A stretch of DNA of 64,000 nucleotides from Lentzea jiangxiensis (GTDB lineage Bacteria > Actinomycetota > Actinomycetes > Mycobacteriales > Pseudonocardiaceae): positions 186,001 to 250,000 of the forward strand of contig NZ_FNIX01000007.1 of the NCBI RefSeq assembly GCF_900104175.1. The letters are read 5' to 3'. Under the pieces are notes generated by a model. The model was not told the DNA's origin and searched no databases. It saw only the letters and a list, made by a program, of their open reading frames with translations. The stretch's first letter is position 1, and each line of letters opens with the position of its first letter. A program made the translations under genes and the position numbers. This document shows, piece by piece, positions 1-8,581 of this stretch.

Positions 1-565
1 CGCCGAGGACCTGGCGCAGCAGGTCGAGGTCGCGCACGACGTCGGCGGTGCTCATGTGCCGGGCGATCGGCTGGTCGCAGCGGGACGCGAGGGAGCGGTA
101 GCGGTCGAAGAACGGCCGCTCCTGCGCCCGTTCGTAGGGGAAGACCGGGCCCCGCGCCAGGAACTCGGCACGGTCCTGTTCGGAGGCGAAGCAGCGCAAC
201 GGGTTCGACCGGCCGACGCCGCGCGGGTCGAACCCGACGACGTCGAACCGGCCCCGCACGCCGGCCGACATGCGCTCGCCCCACGCCCAGACGTGGTCGA
301 TCCCCGACGCGCCGGGACCGCCGGGGTTGAACACCAGCGACCCGACGCGGTGCGCCCGGTCGGTCGCCGGCTTCCTGGTCAGCGCGACCGGGATCTTCGG
401 GCCGTCCGGGTCGTCGTGGTCGAGCGGCACGTCGAGGACGGCGCACTCGAAACCGGGCCGTGCGGGCGCGCACGCACCCCAGGCGAGCGGCGGGGGCGCG
501 GCGTGGGCCACCGGGACGAGCGGGACCACGAGCGCCGCCACGGCGCCGAGCACGAAGAGACGCAT
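1..565 (-). CDS. Secreted alpha/beta-hydrolase, tripeptidyl-aminopeptidase type (partial)
   Basis: The frame opens at the ATG at 565-563 and stays open for 188 codons to the left edge, so the C-terminal part is outside the window. Residues 1-22 form a signal peptide (basic start, hydrophobic core, ending VAHA). Downstream are NPGGPG (80-85, oxyanion-hole region) and GFDPRGVGRS (111-120), the arrangement of actinomycete tripeptidyl aminopeptidases and related proteases that trim peptides outside the cell. The nucleophile GxSYG and the catalytic Asp/His lie beyond the window, so activity cannot be confirmed. The family call is strong; the substrate is inferred. Confidence 0.85.
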   Translation of the reverse strand, partial: MRLFVLGAVAALVVPLVPVAHAAPPPLAWGACAPARPGFECAVLDVPLDHDDPDGPKIPVALTRKPATDRAHRVGSLVFNPGGPGASGIDHVWAWGERMSAGVRGRFDVVGFDPRGVGRSNPLRCFASEQDRAEFLARGPVFPYERAQERPFFDRYRSLASRCDQPIARHMSTADVVRDLDLLRQVLG

Positions 566-584
566 GCGGCGTTCATAGCGGCCT

Positions 585-719
585 TCAGTCCGGCCGTCGA
601 TGCTTTTGGCGAACACCCAGGTGATCGGCGATCTGGTCGTGGATGGGCGTGCCCATCACGACCGGGTTCGCGGGGGGCGCCTGCGGTGGTGTGCCAGGTG
701 CGTCCTGGGTTTCCGGCAT
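585..719 (-). CDS. Small hypothetical protein, 44 aa
   Basis: A 44-codon frame (MPETQDAPGTPPQAP... ending RQKHRRPD) with high third-position GC. It is Pro-rich at the start, with a more ordered second half (GTPIHDQIADHLG). There is no Shine-Dalgarno, but TACGCT lies 6 nt before the ATG (726-731 on the complement), the leaderless arrangement seen at many genes in this window. It sits just upstream of the secreted peptidase on the same strand, 19 nt before that start codon, and could be co-transcribed with it. I do not recognise the family. The region from 720 to 987 holds the divergent promoters of this gene and the PRPP synthetase and no other gene I can support. Confidence 0.45.
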   Translation of the reverse strand: MPETQDAPGTPPQAPPANPVVMGTPIHDQIADHLGVRQKHRRPD

Positions 720-987
720 GCGAGGAGCGTAGGGATGGTCGACGACCCCTCAAGCACGCCGATCAAGGAATCACACGAGACGTACCCCAAGAGGTGAATG
801 CGGTTCCCCTGATCTCTACCCAGCGTGGGAGGCCGGACCTGCTATGAAACCCCTGTGGGTGCCCTCGATGGGGTTAATCCGAAGTGCTCGGCAACATGCA
901 ATCTCATCGAACGGACACGGTGTTTGCGCGATCTCGCGACGATGCTGAACGATCGGGTCCAACGGCGGACGTACGTGGAGCGTGCTC

Positions 988-1971
988 ATGGTCAGCGGCA
1001 AGCCCGGCGTCGCCAAGCGGCAGCTCGTCCTGCTCACGGGCAGGGCGCACCCGGAGCTCGCGGAGGCGGTCGCCGAGGACCTGGGCATCGCCATCACCCC
1101 GCAGGCGGCCTACGACTTCGCGAACGGCGAGATCTTCGTCCGCTTCGAGGAGAGCGTGCGCGGCGCGGACGCGTTCGTCATGCAGAGCCACAGCGCGCCC
1201 GTCAACGACTGGCTGGTGGAACAGCTGCTGATGGTCGACGCGCTCAAGCGCGCCTCGGCCAAGCGCATCACCGCGGTCGTGCCGTCGTACCCGTACGCGC
1301 GCCAGGACCGCAAGTACGCCGGTCGGGAGCCCGTCTCGGCGCGGCTCGTCGCGGACATGTTCAAGACGGCGGGCGCGGACCGGATCGTGACGGTAGACCT
1401 GCACACCGCGCAGGCCCAGGGCTTCTTCGACGGCCCGGTCGACCACCTGCACGCGATGTGGCTGCTCTGCGACCACGTCGGCGCCCGCTACCGGGGCGAG
1501 GACCTCACGATCGTCTCCCCGGACGCCGGCCGCACGAGGCTCGCCGAGAAGTGGGCGGACCTGCTCGGCGGCTGCCCGATCGCGTTCATCCACAAGACGC
1601 GCGACCCGTTGCGCCCCAACGAGGTCATGGCCAACCGAGTCGTCGGCGACGTCGAGGGCCGCACGTGCGTCGTGGTCGACGACATGATCGACACGGCGAT
1701 GACGAGCACGACGGCCGCGCGACAGCTGCTGGAGCAGGGCGCGAAGGACGTCGTCCTCGTCGCCACGCACGGCGTGCTGTCCGGCGAGGCGCACGAGCGG
1801 CTCGTGGAGAGCAAGGCGCGCGAGGTGATCCTCACCGACACGCTGCCGATCCCGCACGACAAGCGCTTCCCGGGGCTGACGGTGCTCAGCATCGCGCCGT
1901 TGATCGCACGGGCGATCCAGGAGGTCTTCGAGGACGGCTCGGTGACGAGCCTGTTCGACGGCAACGCCTAG
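988..1971 (+). CDS. prs: Ribose-phosphate pyrophosphokinase (PRPP synthetase)
   Basis: This 327-residue protein should convert ribose 5-phosphate and ATP to PRPP in the cytoplasm, feeding nucleotide, His and Trp synthesis. It has the family length. Visible motifs are the ATP-site loop YARQDRK, DLHTAQ in the metal/ATP region and the PRPP-binding loop VVVDDMIDTAMT near residues 220-231. The ATG at 988 is preferred over a GTG at 982 because GGAG at 977-980 is correctly spaced for it. It shares more features with class I Prs than with PRPP-binding phosphoribosyltransferases. Neighbours give no pathway context, so it may be the main housekeeping copy or a second one. Confidence 0.93.
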   Translation: MVSGKPGVAKRQLVLLTGRAHPELAEAVAEDLGIAITPQAAYDFANGEIFVRFEESVRGADAFVMQSHSAPVNDWLVEQLLMVDALKRASAKRITAVVPSYPYARQDRKYAGREPVSARLVADMFKTAGADRIVTVDLHTAQAQGFFDGPVDHLHAMWLLCDHVGARYRGEDLTIVSPDAGRTRLAEKWADLLGGCPIAFIHKTRDPLRPNEVMANRVVGDVEGRTCVVVDDMIDTAMTSTTAARQLLEQGAKDVVLVATHGVLSGEAHERLVESKAREVILTDTLPIPHDKRFPGLTVLSIAPLIARAIQEVFEDGSVTSLFDGNA

Positions 1972-2002
1972 CACGCCGGCGCGTCCCGTGCTGCCATGAG
2001 GC

Positions 2003-2719
2003 ATGGGCGACATGCGAGTGGAACGATCCGCGAAGCGGGTCCGCGCGTACTTCGGTGGCGAGCTGGTCGCGGACACGACCGAGCCGCGGCTGGTCTGGGA
2101 GGTCCCGCACTACCCGGCCTACTACCTGCCCCTGTCCTCGGTGCGCGTCGAGCTGGAGCCGACGGGGGAGACCAAGGGCGACGGCGTGGTCCACGACGTC
2201 GTCACGCGGGGCGGCACGGCCGAAGGCGCCGCGTTGACCTATCCGGACTCGCCGGAGCTGCGGGACCTCGTCCGGTTCGAGTTCGCGGCCATGGACGAGT
2301 GGCTCGAGGAGGACGAGCCGATCTACGTCCACCCGCGCGACCCGTACAAGCGGGTCGACGTCCTGAGCAGCTCGCGGCACGTGCGGGTGGCGCTGGACGG
2401 CGTGACGCTGGCGGCGTCGGGGCAGCCGCGGATCCTGTTCGAGACGAGCCTCCCACCGCGCTACTACCTGCCGTTGAGCGACGTCCGGTTCGATCTGCTG
2501 AGGCCGTCGGGCACGCGGACGCGGTGCCCGTACAAGGGAACGGCCTCCTACTGGTCGGTGCTCGTGAACGGCGTGCTGCACGAGGACCTCGTGTGGATCT
2601 ACCGGGAGCCGCTGCCCGAGAGCCAGAAAATCGCTGGAACGGCCTGCTTCTTCAGTGAGAAGGTCGACCTCTTCCTCGACGGCGTGCTCCAGGAGCGGCC
2701 GAACACCCCCTGGTCGTAG
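2003..2719 (+). CDS. Tandem DUF427 protein
   Basis: The 238 residues contain two related beta-rich halves with the hallmark Y-Y-L-P-L-S motif (HYPAYYLPLSSVR near residue 35, PPRYYLPLSDVR near 152). This is typical of DUF427 proteins of actinobacteria and proteobacteria. Each half carries the characteristic core, here with CPYKGTASYWSV in the second. DUF427 has no established biochemical function; the fold is a small compact beta domain. The gene follows prs by 31 nt on the same strand and could be read through from it. An in-frame second ATG lies at 2012, so the start is uncertain by three residues. Confidence 0.8.
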   Translation: MGDMRVERSAKRVRAYFGGELVADTTEPRLVWEVPHYPAYYLPLSSVRVELEPTGETKGDGVVHDVVTRGGTAEGAALTYPDSPELRDLVRFEFAAMDEWLEEDEPIYVHPRDPYKRVDVLSSSRHVRVALDGVTLAASGQPRILFETSLPPRYYLPLSDVRFDLLRPSGTRTRCPYKGTASYWSVLVNGVLHEDLVWIYREPLPESQKIAGTACFFSEKVDLFLDGVLQERPNTPWS

Positions 2720-2745
2720 CTGTCGGGAGCGAGGCCCAGTTCACA

Positions 2746-2769
2746 CACTGCAAACTTGCAGTGACTGCA
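2746..2769. promoter_or_regulatory. Interleaved palindromes, probable TetR operator
   Basis: CACTGCAA-AC-TTGCAGTG (2746-2763) is an 8-bp perfect inverted repeat. Its right arm is shared with a second one, TGCAGT-G-ACTGCA (2757-2769). A TACGCT hexamer follows at 2780-2785, 6 nt before the GTG start at 2792. The site lies where a TetR-family protein would block its own promoter and that of the overlapping exporter gene. Confidence 0.65.
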
Positions 2770-2791
2770 AAAAAGTCCGTACGCTCATCCC

Positions 2792-3421
2792 GTGAACCAG
2801 TCGGGGGAGAGCCTGCGCGACCGCAAGAAGCGCCAGACGCGCACCGCGCTCGAGCGCGCGACCGTGCGGCTCGCCGCCGAGCGGGGCTACGACAACGTGA
2901 CCGTGGAGGAGATCGCCGCCGAGGCCGACGTCTCGGTTCGCACCTTCTTCAACTACTTCGCGAGCAAGGACGAGGCGCTCATCGGCGCGGACCCCGAGGC
3001 GGGCCCGCGCATGGCCGAGCGCATCCTCGCCTTCCCCGGCGACGTGACGCCGTTCGACGCGTACCGGCGCTCGGTGCTCGCGGAGATCACCGACGAGCTG
3101 AACAACGCCCGCGACCTGTGGCTGCTGCGCAAGGACGTCGTGATGCAGCGGCCGGACCTGCTGGTCAGGGCGTTCGCGAACAGCGCGGAGTCCGAGCAGC
3201 TGCTCGCGAGCGCGGTGGCGGCGCGGGCGGGGCTGCCCGAGTCGCACCTGTACCCGCGCCTGCTGGTCTCCGCCGGCAGTGCGGCGTTCCGCTGCGCCGT
3301 GACCCGCTGGGCCGCGGACGACAGCCTCGCGCTCGGTGACGTCGTCGGCGAGGCCCTCGACCTGTTCGGCGCCGGACTGGCTCACGTACCGCCGTACCAC
3401 CACGAAGGGGGAACCTCATGA
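2792..3421 (+). CDS. TetR/AcrR family repressor
   Basis: A 209-residue TetR protein. The N-terminal helix-turn-helix spans about residues 15-60 (TVEEIAAEADVSVRTFFNYFASKDEAL), and the C-terminal ligand domain is divergent, as usual. The GTG start is chosen because the upstream TACGCT at 2780-2785 lies exactly 6 nt away and no Shine-Dalgarno is present. Its stop overlaps the start of the MFS exporter (ATGA), so the two are translationally coupled. The expected role is a drug- or metabolite-sensing repressor of the exporter and of itself, acting at the palindromes at 2746-2769. The ligand is unknown. Confidence 0.9.
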   Translation: MNQSGESLRDRKKRQTRTALERATVRLAAERGYDNVTVEEIAAEADVSVRTFFNYFASKDEALIGADPEAGPRMAERILAFPGDVTPFDAYRRSVLAEITDELNNARDLWLLRKDVVMQRPDLLVRAFANSAESEQLLASAVAARAGLPESHLYPRLLVSAGSAAFRCAVTRWAADDSLALGDVVGEALDLFGAGLAHVPPYHHEGGTS

Positions 3422-4971
3422 CCACCGACGCAGAAGTGACACCAGTGCACGGCAGACGCGAAGTCGTCCAGGCCATGTGGGGCCTGATGATGGGCATGTT
3501 CGTCTCGATCCTCGCCAGCACCATCGTGTCGAACGCGCTGCCGCGCATCGTCGCCGAGCTCAAGGGCTCGCAGTCGATCTTCGCCTGGATCGTGACGGCC
3601 GAGCTGCTCGCGATGACCGCGACCGTGCCGCTGTGGGGCAAGCTCGCCGACCTCTACAGCCGCAAGCTGCTGATCCAGGCGTCGCTCAGCCTGTTCGTCG
3701 TCGGCTCGCTGATCGCGGGCTTCTCGCAGAACGTCGAGATGCTGATCGTCAGCCGCGTCGTGCAGGGCCTCGGCGCCGGTGGCGTCACGGCGCTCGCGAC
3801 CATCGTGATGGCCGCGATGATCCCGCCGCGCGAGCTCGGCAAGTACTCCGGCATGTTCGGCGCGGTGTTCGGCGTCGGCACCGTCGCGGGCCCGCTGATC
3901 GGCGGCCTGCTGGTCGACACCTCGTGGCTCGGCTGGCGCTGGTGCTTCTTCATCGGCATCCCGTTCACCCTCGCCGCGATCTACATGCTCCAGCGCACCC
4001 TGAACCTGCCGGTCGTGCGCAAGGAGGAGACGAAGATCGACTACCTGGGCGCGTTCCTGATCGTGTCCGGCGTCTCGACGCTGCTGATCTGGTCCTCGCT
4101 CGCCGGCCAGAAGTTCGAGTGGGCGTCCGGCTGGACCGCCGGCCTGGTGTCGCTCGGCGTGCTCCTGCTCGTCGCCGCCGTGCGCGTCGAGGCCACCGCC
4201 CACGACCCGATCGTGCCGCTGTCGATCTTCCGCAACCGCACCGTCTCCCTGACCACCGTCGCCAGCGCCCTCGTCGGCGTCGCGATGTTCGGCGGCACGG
4301 TGTTCCTCTCGCAGTACTTCCAGCTCTCGCTCGGCAAGACCCCGACGCAGGCGGGCCTGCTGGGCCTGCCGCTGATCTTCGGCCTGCTGATCTCGTCCAC
4401 CGTGGCCGGTCAGCTGATCACGAAGTTCGGCAAGTGGAAGGCCTTCCTGGTCTCCGGCGCCGTGGTCATGGTCGGCGGCATGCTGCTGCTGTCCACGATC
4501 ACCGCCAAGACGTCGGTGTTCATGGTGTCCGTGCACATGTTCGTGCTCGGTGTCGGCGTCGGCATGCTGATGCAGAACCTCGTCCTGGCCGCCCAGAACG
4601 ACGTCCCGGCCCGCGACCTGGGCGCCACCACGTCGACCCTGACGTTCTTCCGCTCGCTGGGCGGCGCGATCGGCGTCTCGGCGCTGGGCGCGGTGCTCGC
4701 CAACAAGGTCGCGTCGCTGACCGAGGAGAAGTTCGGCGCGTTCCCCGGCGCCGAGGCGTCCGCCCACGCGGTGCCGGACCTCTCGGTCCTGCCGCCCGAG
4801 GTCAAGGCCGTGATCGCCGAGATCTACGCGACGGCGACGGCGGACATCTTCCTGGTGGGCGTGCCGTTCGCGGTGCTGGCGCTGCTCGCGGTGCTGTTCA
4901 TCAAGGAGAAGCCGCTCAAGGAGACGAGCGGTGACGACCGGCTGGCGGCGGAGATGGCCGCCGGTCACTGA
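3418..4971 (+). CDS. MFS drug-export protein, DHA2 (14-TM) family
   Basis: 517 residues with the length and hydrophobic pattern of 14-helix EmrB/QacA-type proton antiporters. The motif-A loop is GKLADLYSRKLL near residue 70. A long hydrophilic stretch before the last helix (near 430-460) and a charged C-tail fit the family. It should sit in the cytoplasmic membrane and export lipophilic compounds. The ATG overlaps the TetR stop, which ties its control to that repressor. It ends at a strong hairpin terminator. The substrate cannot be read from sequence. Confidence 0.92.
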   Translation: MTTDAEVTPVHGRREVVQAMWGLMMGMFVSILASTIVSNALPRIVAELKGSQSIFAWIVTAELLAMTATVPLWGKLADLYSRKLLIQASLSLFVVGSLIAGFSQNVEMLIVSRVVQGLGAGGVTALATIVMAAMIPPRELGKYSGMFGAVFGVGTVAGPLIGGLLVDTSWLGWRWCFFIGIPFTLAAIYMLQRTLNLPVVRKEETKIDYLGAFLIVSGVSTLLIWSSLAGQKFEWASGWTAGLVSLGVLLLVAAVRVEATAHDPIVPLSIFRNRTVSLTTVASALVGVAMFGGTVFLSQYFQLSLGKTPTQAGLLGLPLIFGLLISSTVAGQLITKFGKWKAFLVSGAVVMVGGMLLLSTITAKTSVFMVSVHMFVLGVGVGMLMQNLVLAAQNDVPARDLGATTSTLTFFRSLGGAIGVSALGAVLANKVASLTEEKFGAFPGAEASAHAVPDLSVLPPEVKAVIAEIYATATADIFLVGVPFAVLALLAVLFIKEKPLKETSGDDRLAAEMAAGH

Positions 4972-4982
4972 CCCGGTGCGGA

Positions 4983-5015
4983 AGCGGCCCTCGACCTCCG
5001 TGGTCGGGGGCCGCT
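4983..5015 (+). terminator. Hairpin terminator after the MFS exporter
   Basis: A 14-bp stem (AGCGGCCCTCGACC at 4983-4996 pairing with GGTCGGGGGCCGCT at 5002-5015, one G-U pair) encloses the 5-nt loop TCCGT. It begins 12 nt after the exporter stop codon. There is no T tract, as is common in high-GC actinomycetes. Confidence 0.75.
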
Positions 5016-5032
5016 CCCGTCCGGCGAGAGCC

Positions 5033-5248
5033 CGTCTCGGCCGGATCAGCGACCGCACGCTGCCGGAGAAGAGTCTCGCGCAGGCCACCACTCCCTCCGA
5101 GGCGGTGGAACGGATCGGGACCGCGTTGCGCAACGCCTTGCCGGACGACGAGTTCCGCTACACCGACACCAACCGCCACCTGCTCGCGCGGCTGGTCGCG
5201 CAGGCGTCCGGCGAGACCTTCAACGGCTACCTCGAGGCGCCGGCCTAG
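5033..5248 (+). pseudogene. Remnant of a serine hydrolase / beta-lactamase-related protein
   Basis: The frame ending at TAG 5246-5248 has strongly biased coding composition but no credible start of its own: the only starts upstream lie inside the exporter gene and the terminator. The text PSEAVERIGTALRNALP followed by FRYTDTNRHLLARLVAQ matches the part of class C beta-lactamase / D-Ala carboxypeptidase-like enzymes around the Y-S-N motif (normally YSNTNYxLLGxII). Here the motif reads YTD. The N-terminal SxxK region and the C-terminal third are missing. It ends tail-to-tail with the aldehyde dehydrogenase. I read it as a truncated relic about 70 residues long. Confidence 0.55.
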
Positions 5249-6690
5249 AACGGGAAGTGGCCGTGCTCGCTCGCCACGGTCACCCAGCGCGTCGCCGAGA
5301 ACGCCTCGACGCCCCACCGGCCGCCGAACCTGCCGTAGCCGCTGGCCTTCACGCCACCGAACGGCGCCTGCGGCTCGTCGTCCACGGTCTGGTTGCCGAC
5401 GTGCACGATCCCGGTGCGGATGCGCCGCGCGAGAGAGAGTCCGCGCCGTGAGTCCTCGGTGATGATGCCCGCTGTCAGCCCGTGCTCGGTGTCGTTCGCG
5501 ATGGCCACGGCCTCGTCGTCGCCGTCGACCGGAACGACGACGACGGCCGGTCCGAAGATCTCCTCCTGGAAGATGCGCATCTGCGGTGTCACCTCGTCCA
5601 GCACGGTCGCGCCGCCACCACCACCGGCGCGGACGCGCGCACCCTTCTCGACCGCGTCGGCGACCAGGGCGGCGACGCGCTCGGCGGACCGCGGGTTGAT
5701 CACCGGGCCGATGACCGTGCCGGGGTCGGCGGGGTCGCCGTGCGGGAGCGCCCCGACCTTGGCGGCGAGCTTCGCGGTGAACTCCTCGGCCACCGACCGG
5801 TCCACCAGGACGCGGTCGGTCGACATGCAGATCTGGCCCGCGTTGTGGAAGGCGCCGAACGTCGCCGCGTTCACGGCGTGGTCGAGGTCGGCGTCGCCGA
5901 GCACCAGCAGCGAGTTCTTGCCGCCGAGTTCCAGCACGGCGGGCTTGAGGTGTTGTGCCGCGAGCGTTCCGACGATCCGGCCCACCTCCGTGGACCCGGT
6001 GAAGTTCACGGCCCGCACCCGCGGGTCGGTGATCAGGGCCTCGGCGACGGCAGCGGCGTCGGCGGGGGCGTTCGTCACGACGTTGAGCACGCCCGCCGGC
6101 AGCCCGGCCTCGTGCAGCACGCCGGCGATCAGCAGCCCGGCCGCGATCGGCGCGTCCTCGCTCGGCTTGAGCACCACGGTGTTCCCGGCGGCGATCGGCG
6201 CGGCGACGGCTCGCGTGCTGAGGATGACCGGCGCGTTCCACGGCGCGAACGCCGCCACGACGCCGAGGGGTTCCCGGACCGCGAGCGACAGCTGACCGGG
6301 CGTCTCCGTCGTCAGCACCTCGCCGACGGGCTGGGTGACCGCCGCGGCCGCCTCTCGCAGGACGTTGGCGGCGAGCGCCACGTTGAACCCAGCCCACCCG
6401 CCGACACCGCCGACCTCGGCGGCCATCAGCGCCACCACCTCGGGCGTCCTCGCCTCCAGCAGGTCCGCGGCCTTCAGCAGGATCGCGCGGCGTGCGGACG
6501 GCGTGGTGGCCGCCCACTCCGCGGCGGCCTTCTCGGCCGCGTCGACGGCCCGCGTGACGTCGGCCGGTGAGGCGGCGGCGACCACGGCGTGGACCTCGCC
6601 GGTGAAGGGGTTGAGGTCGTCGGTGGTGCGGCCGTCCAGCGCCGGAACGCTGTCGCCGCCGATCAGGAGCTGGTGCTCTTCGCGTGCCAC
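5245..6690 (-). CDS. NAD(P)-dependent aldehyde dehydrogenase, benzaldehyde/vanillin type
   Basis: 481 residues of the ALDH superfamily. The oxyanion Asn sits in FAPWNAP, the cofactor region includes KPSEDAP and FTGSTEVG, the general base is in ELGGKN, and the nucleophilic Cys is in GQICMS. All catalytic residues are present. It should oxidise an aldehyde, probably aromatic, to the acid in the cytoplasm; the IGGDSVPALDG start and overall pattern fit the benzaldehyde/vanillin dehydrogenase branch. It lies 30 nt downstream of an IclR regulator on the same strand, typical of aromatic catabolism control. The exact substrate is inferred. Confidence 0.9.
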   Translation of the reverse strand: MAREEHQLLIGGDSVPALDGRTTDDLNPFTGEVHAVVAAASPADVTRAVDAAEKAAAEWAATTPSARRAILLKAADLLEARTPEVVALMAAEVGGVGGWAGFNVALAANVLREAAAAVTQPVGEVLTTETPGQLSLAVREPLGVVAAFAPWNAPVILSTRAVAAPIAAGNTVVLKPSEDAPIAAGLLIAGVLHEAGLPAGVLNVVTNAPADAAAVAEALITDPRVRAVNFTGSTEVGRIVGTLAAQHLKPAVLELGGKNSLLVLGDADLDHAVNAATFGAFHNAGQICMSTDRVLVDRSVAEEFTAKLAAKVGALPHGDPADPGTVIGPVINPRSAERVAALVADAVEKGARVRAGGGGGATVLDEVTPQMRIFQEEIFGPAVVVVPVDGDDEAVAIANDTEHGLTAGIITEDSRRGLSLARRIRTGIVHVGNQTVDDEPQAPFGGVKASGYGRFGGRWGVEAFSATRWVTVASEHGHFPF

Positions 6691-6720
6691 GACCGGGGAT
6701 TCAAGCCGCAGGCGGCAGGG

Positions 6721-7497
6721 TCATCCAAGCCCGGCTTCCGGTGGGTGGAAACTCGGCTCCAACGTCCGCGCGATGCCCCGCGCCGCCACCTGCAGGGCCG
6801 CGACCAGCCGCACCCGGACGTTGCGCAGGTCCGGCACCACGATCCCGAGCGCCGCGACGACGTGCCCCTGCACCTCGACGGGCACCGCCACGCTGCACGC
6901 CCCGAGAGTCATCTCCTCGAACGTCTGCGCGTACCCGTCCCGCCGGACGCGGTGCAGCTGCGCCCGCATCCGCGCCGGCTCCGTCACCGTGTAGGCCGTG
7001 AGGCGCGTCAGCCCGCGCTCCAGCACCTCGTCCTGCACCTCCGCGGGCGCGTGCGCGAGCAGCACCTTGCCGACCCCGGTCGAGTGCAGCGGCAACCGGC
7101 TGCCGGTCGAGCTCACGATCGGCACCGACGCGTGCCCCGACACCCGGTCGAGGTACAGCACCTCGGTGCCCTCCCGCACGGCCAGGTGCACCACGGCCCG
7201 CGTCGCCGCGTGGAGGTCGTGCAGGAACGGCTCCGCGACCCGGCTCAGGTCGACCTCGCCCGCCGCGAGGAGCCCGAGCCGCCAGATCCGCCGCCCGATG
7301 ACGTACTCACCGGACTCCAGCCGCCGCACCGCGCCCCACTCGGCGAGCTCGGCCAGCAACCGGTGCGTGGTGCTGACCGGCAACCCGCTGCGCCGCGCGA
7401 TGCCGCTCAGGGTCTGGCGGCGGTGGCCGCCGTCGAACGTGCCGAGCAGTGACAGCAGCTTGGCGGAGACGGTGGCGGCCACCCGCAGATTCTGCAC
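6721..7497 (-). CDS. IclR family transcriptional regulator
   Basis: About 258 residues. An N-terminal winged helix (QTLSGIARRSGLPVSTTHRLLAELAEWGAV, about residues 22-52) is followed by the IclR effector domain (LPLHSTGVGKVLLAH, GYAQTFEEMTLGACSVAVPV). The GTG at 7497 (VQNLRVAATVSAK) is the best start by length; a longer open frame upstream has no family similarity. It is 30 nt upstream of the aldehyde dehydrogenase and probably controls it in response to an aromatic acid or related ligand. Its start faces the divergent phosphotransferase gene. Confidence 0.88.
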   Translation of the reverse strand: MQNLRVAATVSAKLLSLLGTFDGGHRRQTLSGIARRSGLPVSTTHRLLAELAEWGAVRRLESGEYVIGRRIWRLGLLAAGEVDLSRVAEPFLHDLHAATRAVVHLAVREGTEVLYLDRVSGHASVPIVSSTGSRLPLHSTGVGKVLLAHAPAEVQDEVLERGLTRLTAYTVTEPARMRAQLHRVRRDGYAQTFEEMTLGACSVAVPVEVQGHVVAALGIVVPDLRNVRVRLVAALQVAARGIARTLEPSFHPPEAGLG

Positions 7498-7651
7498 GCT
7501 CCACGCCGGACCGGCCGCCCCCGTGACCGGGCGGGTGGCCGCGACACCGGGGGAGGGCCGCGTGCCCCGCACGAGGCGCTCGCCGTCGCCGGGCGGCGCG
7601 GCGGGGAAAAGTCGTTTCGGACGCGCGGGCGCTGGTGGTGACACTGGGCGC

Positions 7652-8389
7652 ATGACGTACCTCGGTGAAGGCTGGGACAGCACGGCCGTCCTGGTCGGCG
7701 GGCGGTGGGTGGAACGGCGGCCGCGCCGTCCGGAGATCGGGCCGCAGCTCCTGCGCGAGACGGTCGTGATGCCGTGGCTCGCGCCCCTGCTGCCGTTGCC
7801 CGTCCCGGTTCCGGTGGTCGTGTCGGAGGACCCGGTGGTGGTGCGGCACGACCTGGTGCCGGGCGGGGAGGTGGCGTCGCCCGGCGCCGTGCAGGGCAGG
7901 CAGCTCGGGGAGTTCCTGCGGGCGCTGCACGCGGCGCCCGTCGCCGAGGCCGTGCGGCGGGGTGCCGGCCCGAGGCCGCTGCCCGTGGAGCGGTTCCGCG
8001 CCGAGGTCGACGTGCCCGGCGGCGAGGAGCTGCTGGCGAAGCTCGACGGCCTGCCCGCGGACACGGTCGTGCACGGCGATCTGGGGCCCGAGCACGTGCT
8101 CGGTCGCGACGGCGTGCTGACGGGTGTGATCGACTTCGGTGACCTGCACATCGGTGACGCGGCGATCGACCTGGCGTGGGCGCTGCACTCCACGCCACCC
8201 GAGTTCGCGGCCGCGTTCGCCGAGGCATACGGCGTGACCGCGGAGCTGCGCGAGCGGGCGTTGACCTGGCACCGGCTCGGGCCGTGGCACGAAGTGCTGC
8301 ACGGCAACGCCACCGGTGATCGCGGGATGGCGGAGATTGGGCTGGCTGGAGTACTGGAACGGCTCGGTGACGGGGTATCCCCGCATTAA
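7652..8389 (+). CDS. Aminoglycoside-phosphotransferase-family kinase
   Basis: 245 residues with the APH/choline-kinase fold signature. The Brenner motif VVHGDLGPEHVL carries the catalytic Asp, and GVIDFGDLHIGDAAIDLAW carries the metal-binding Asp. The usual N-terminal Gly loop is weak. Family members phosphorylate aminoglycosides, macrolides, homoserine or other hydroxylated small molecules. Nothing nearby identifies the substrate, so a resistance role should not be assumed. The ATG at 7652 fits the family length. Confidence 0.82.
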   Translation: MTYLGEGWDSTAVLVGGRWVERRPRRPEIGPQLLRETVVMPWLAPLLPLPVPVPVVVSEDPVVVRHDLVPGGEVASPGAVQGRQLGEFLRALHAAPVAEAVRRGAGPRPLPVERFRAEVDVPGGEELLAKLDGLPADTVVHGDLGPEHVLGRDGVLTGVIDFGDLHIGDAAIDLAWALHSTPPEFAAAFAEAYGVTAELRERALTWHRLGPWHEVLHGNATGDRGMAEIGLAGVLERLGDGVSPH

Positions 8390-8412
8390 CAGCGACTTGT
8401 CAGGAGGACGAG

Positions 8413-8565
8413 ATGCCCTGGGTTCGCCGGCACCGCCGCAGCGCCCCGTACAGCTGGTTCCGCACGACCACGGTCCGCAGCCACTACCGCAGGCCGGCCG
8501 GCAGCACGTGGATCATGGTGGTCATCGCGATCGCCCTGATCCTGCTGCTCATCGCCCTGTTCTGA
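8413..8565 (+). CDS. Small single-span membrane protein, 50 aa
   Basis: ATG at 8413 follows an AGGAGG at 8402-8407. The 50-residue product has a basic, aromatic N-terminal half (MPWVRRHRRSAPYSW) and one C-terminal transmembrane helix of about 17 residues ending LLIALF. This suggests an N-in anchor or membrane-associated peptide. No family recognised. The clear ribosome-binding site and third-position GC support translation. Confidence 0.65.
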   Translation: MPWVRRHRRSAPYSWFRTTTVRSHYRRPAGSTWIMVVIAIALILLLIALF

Positions 8566-8581
8566 GGGTAGCCTCGCGGAC

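Noticed and set aside
175-245. GGTTCGA strings resembling tRNA T-loops (also near 17270 and 63405)
   Set aside because: All lie inside coding sequence and no cloverleaf can be drawn around them.
4931-5032. Start of a 105-residue ORF inside the exporter end
   Set aside because: The first part overlaps the exporter and the terminator hairpin and has no coding bias; only the later part is a gene remnant.
6721-8313. 530-codon version of the IclR protein
   Set aside because: The N-terminal 270 residues are antisense to the phosphotransferase gene; IclR length and domain start at about 7497.
7652-8389. Antibiotic resistance call for the APH-family kinase (also 45773-46639 and the TetX-like gene)
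   Set aside because: Family membership does not show resistance; no antibiotic context or diagnostic residues were found.
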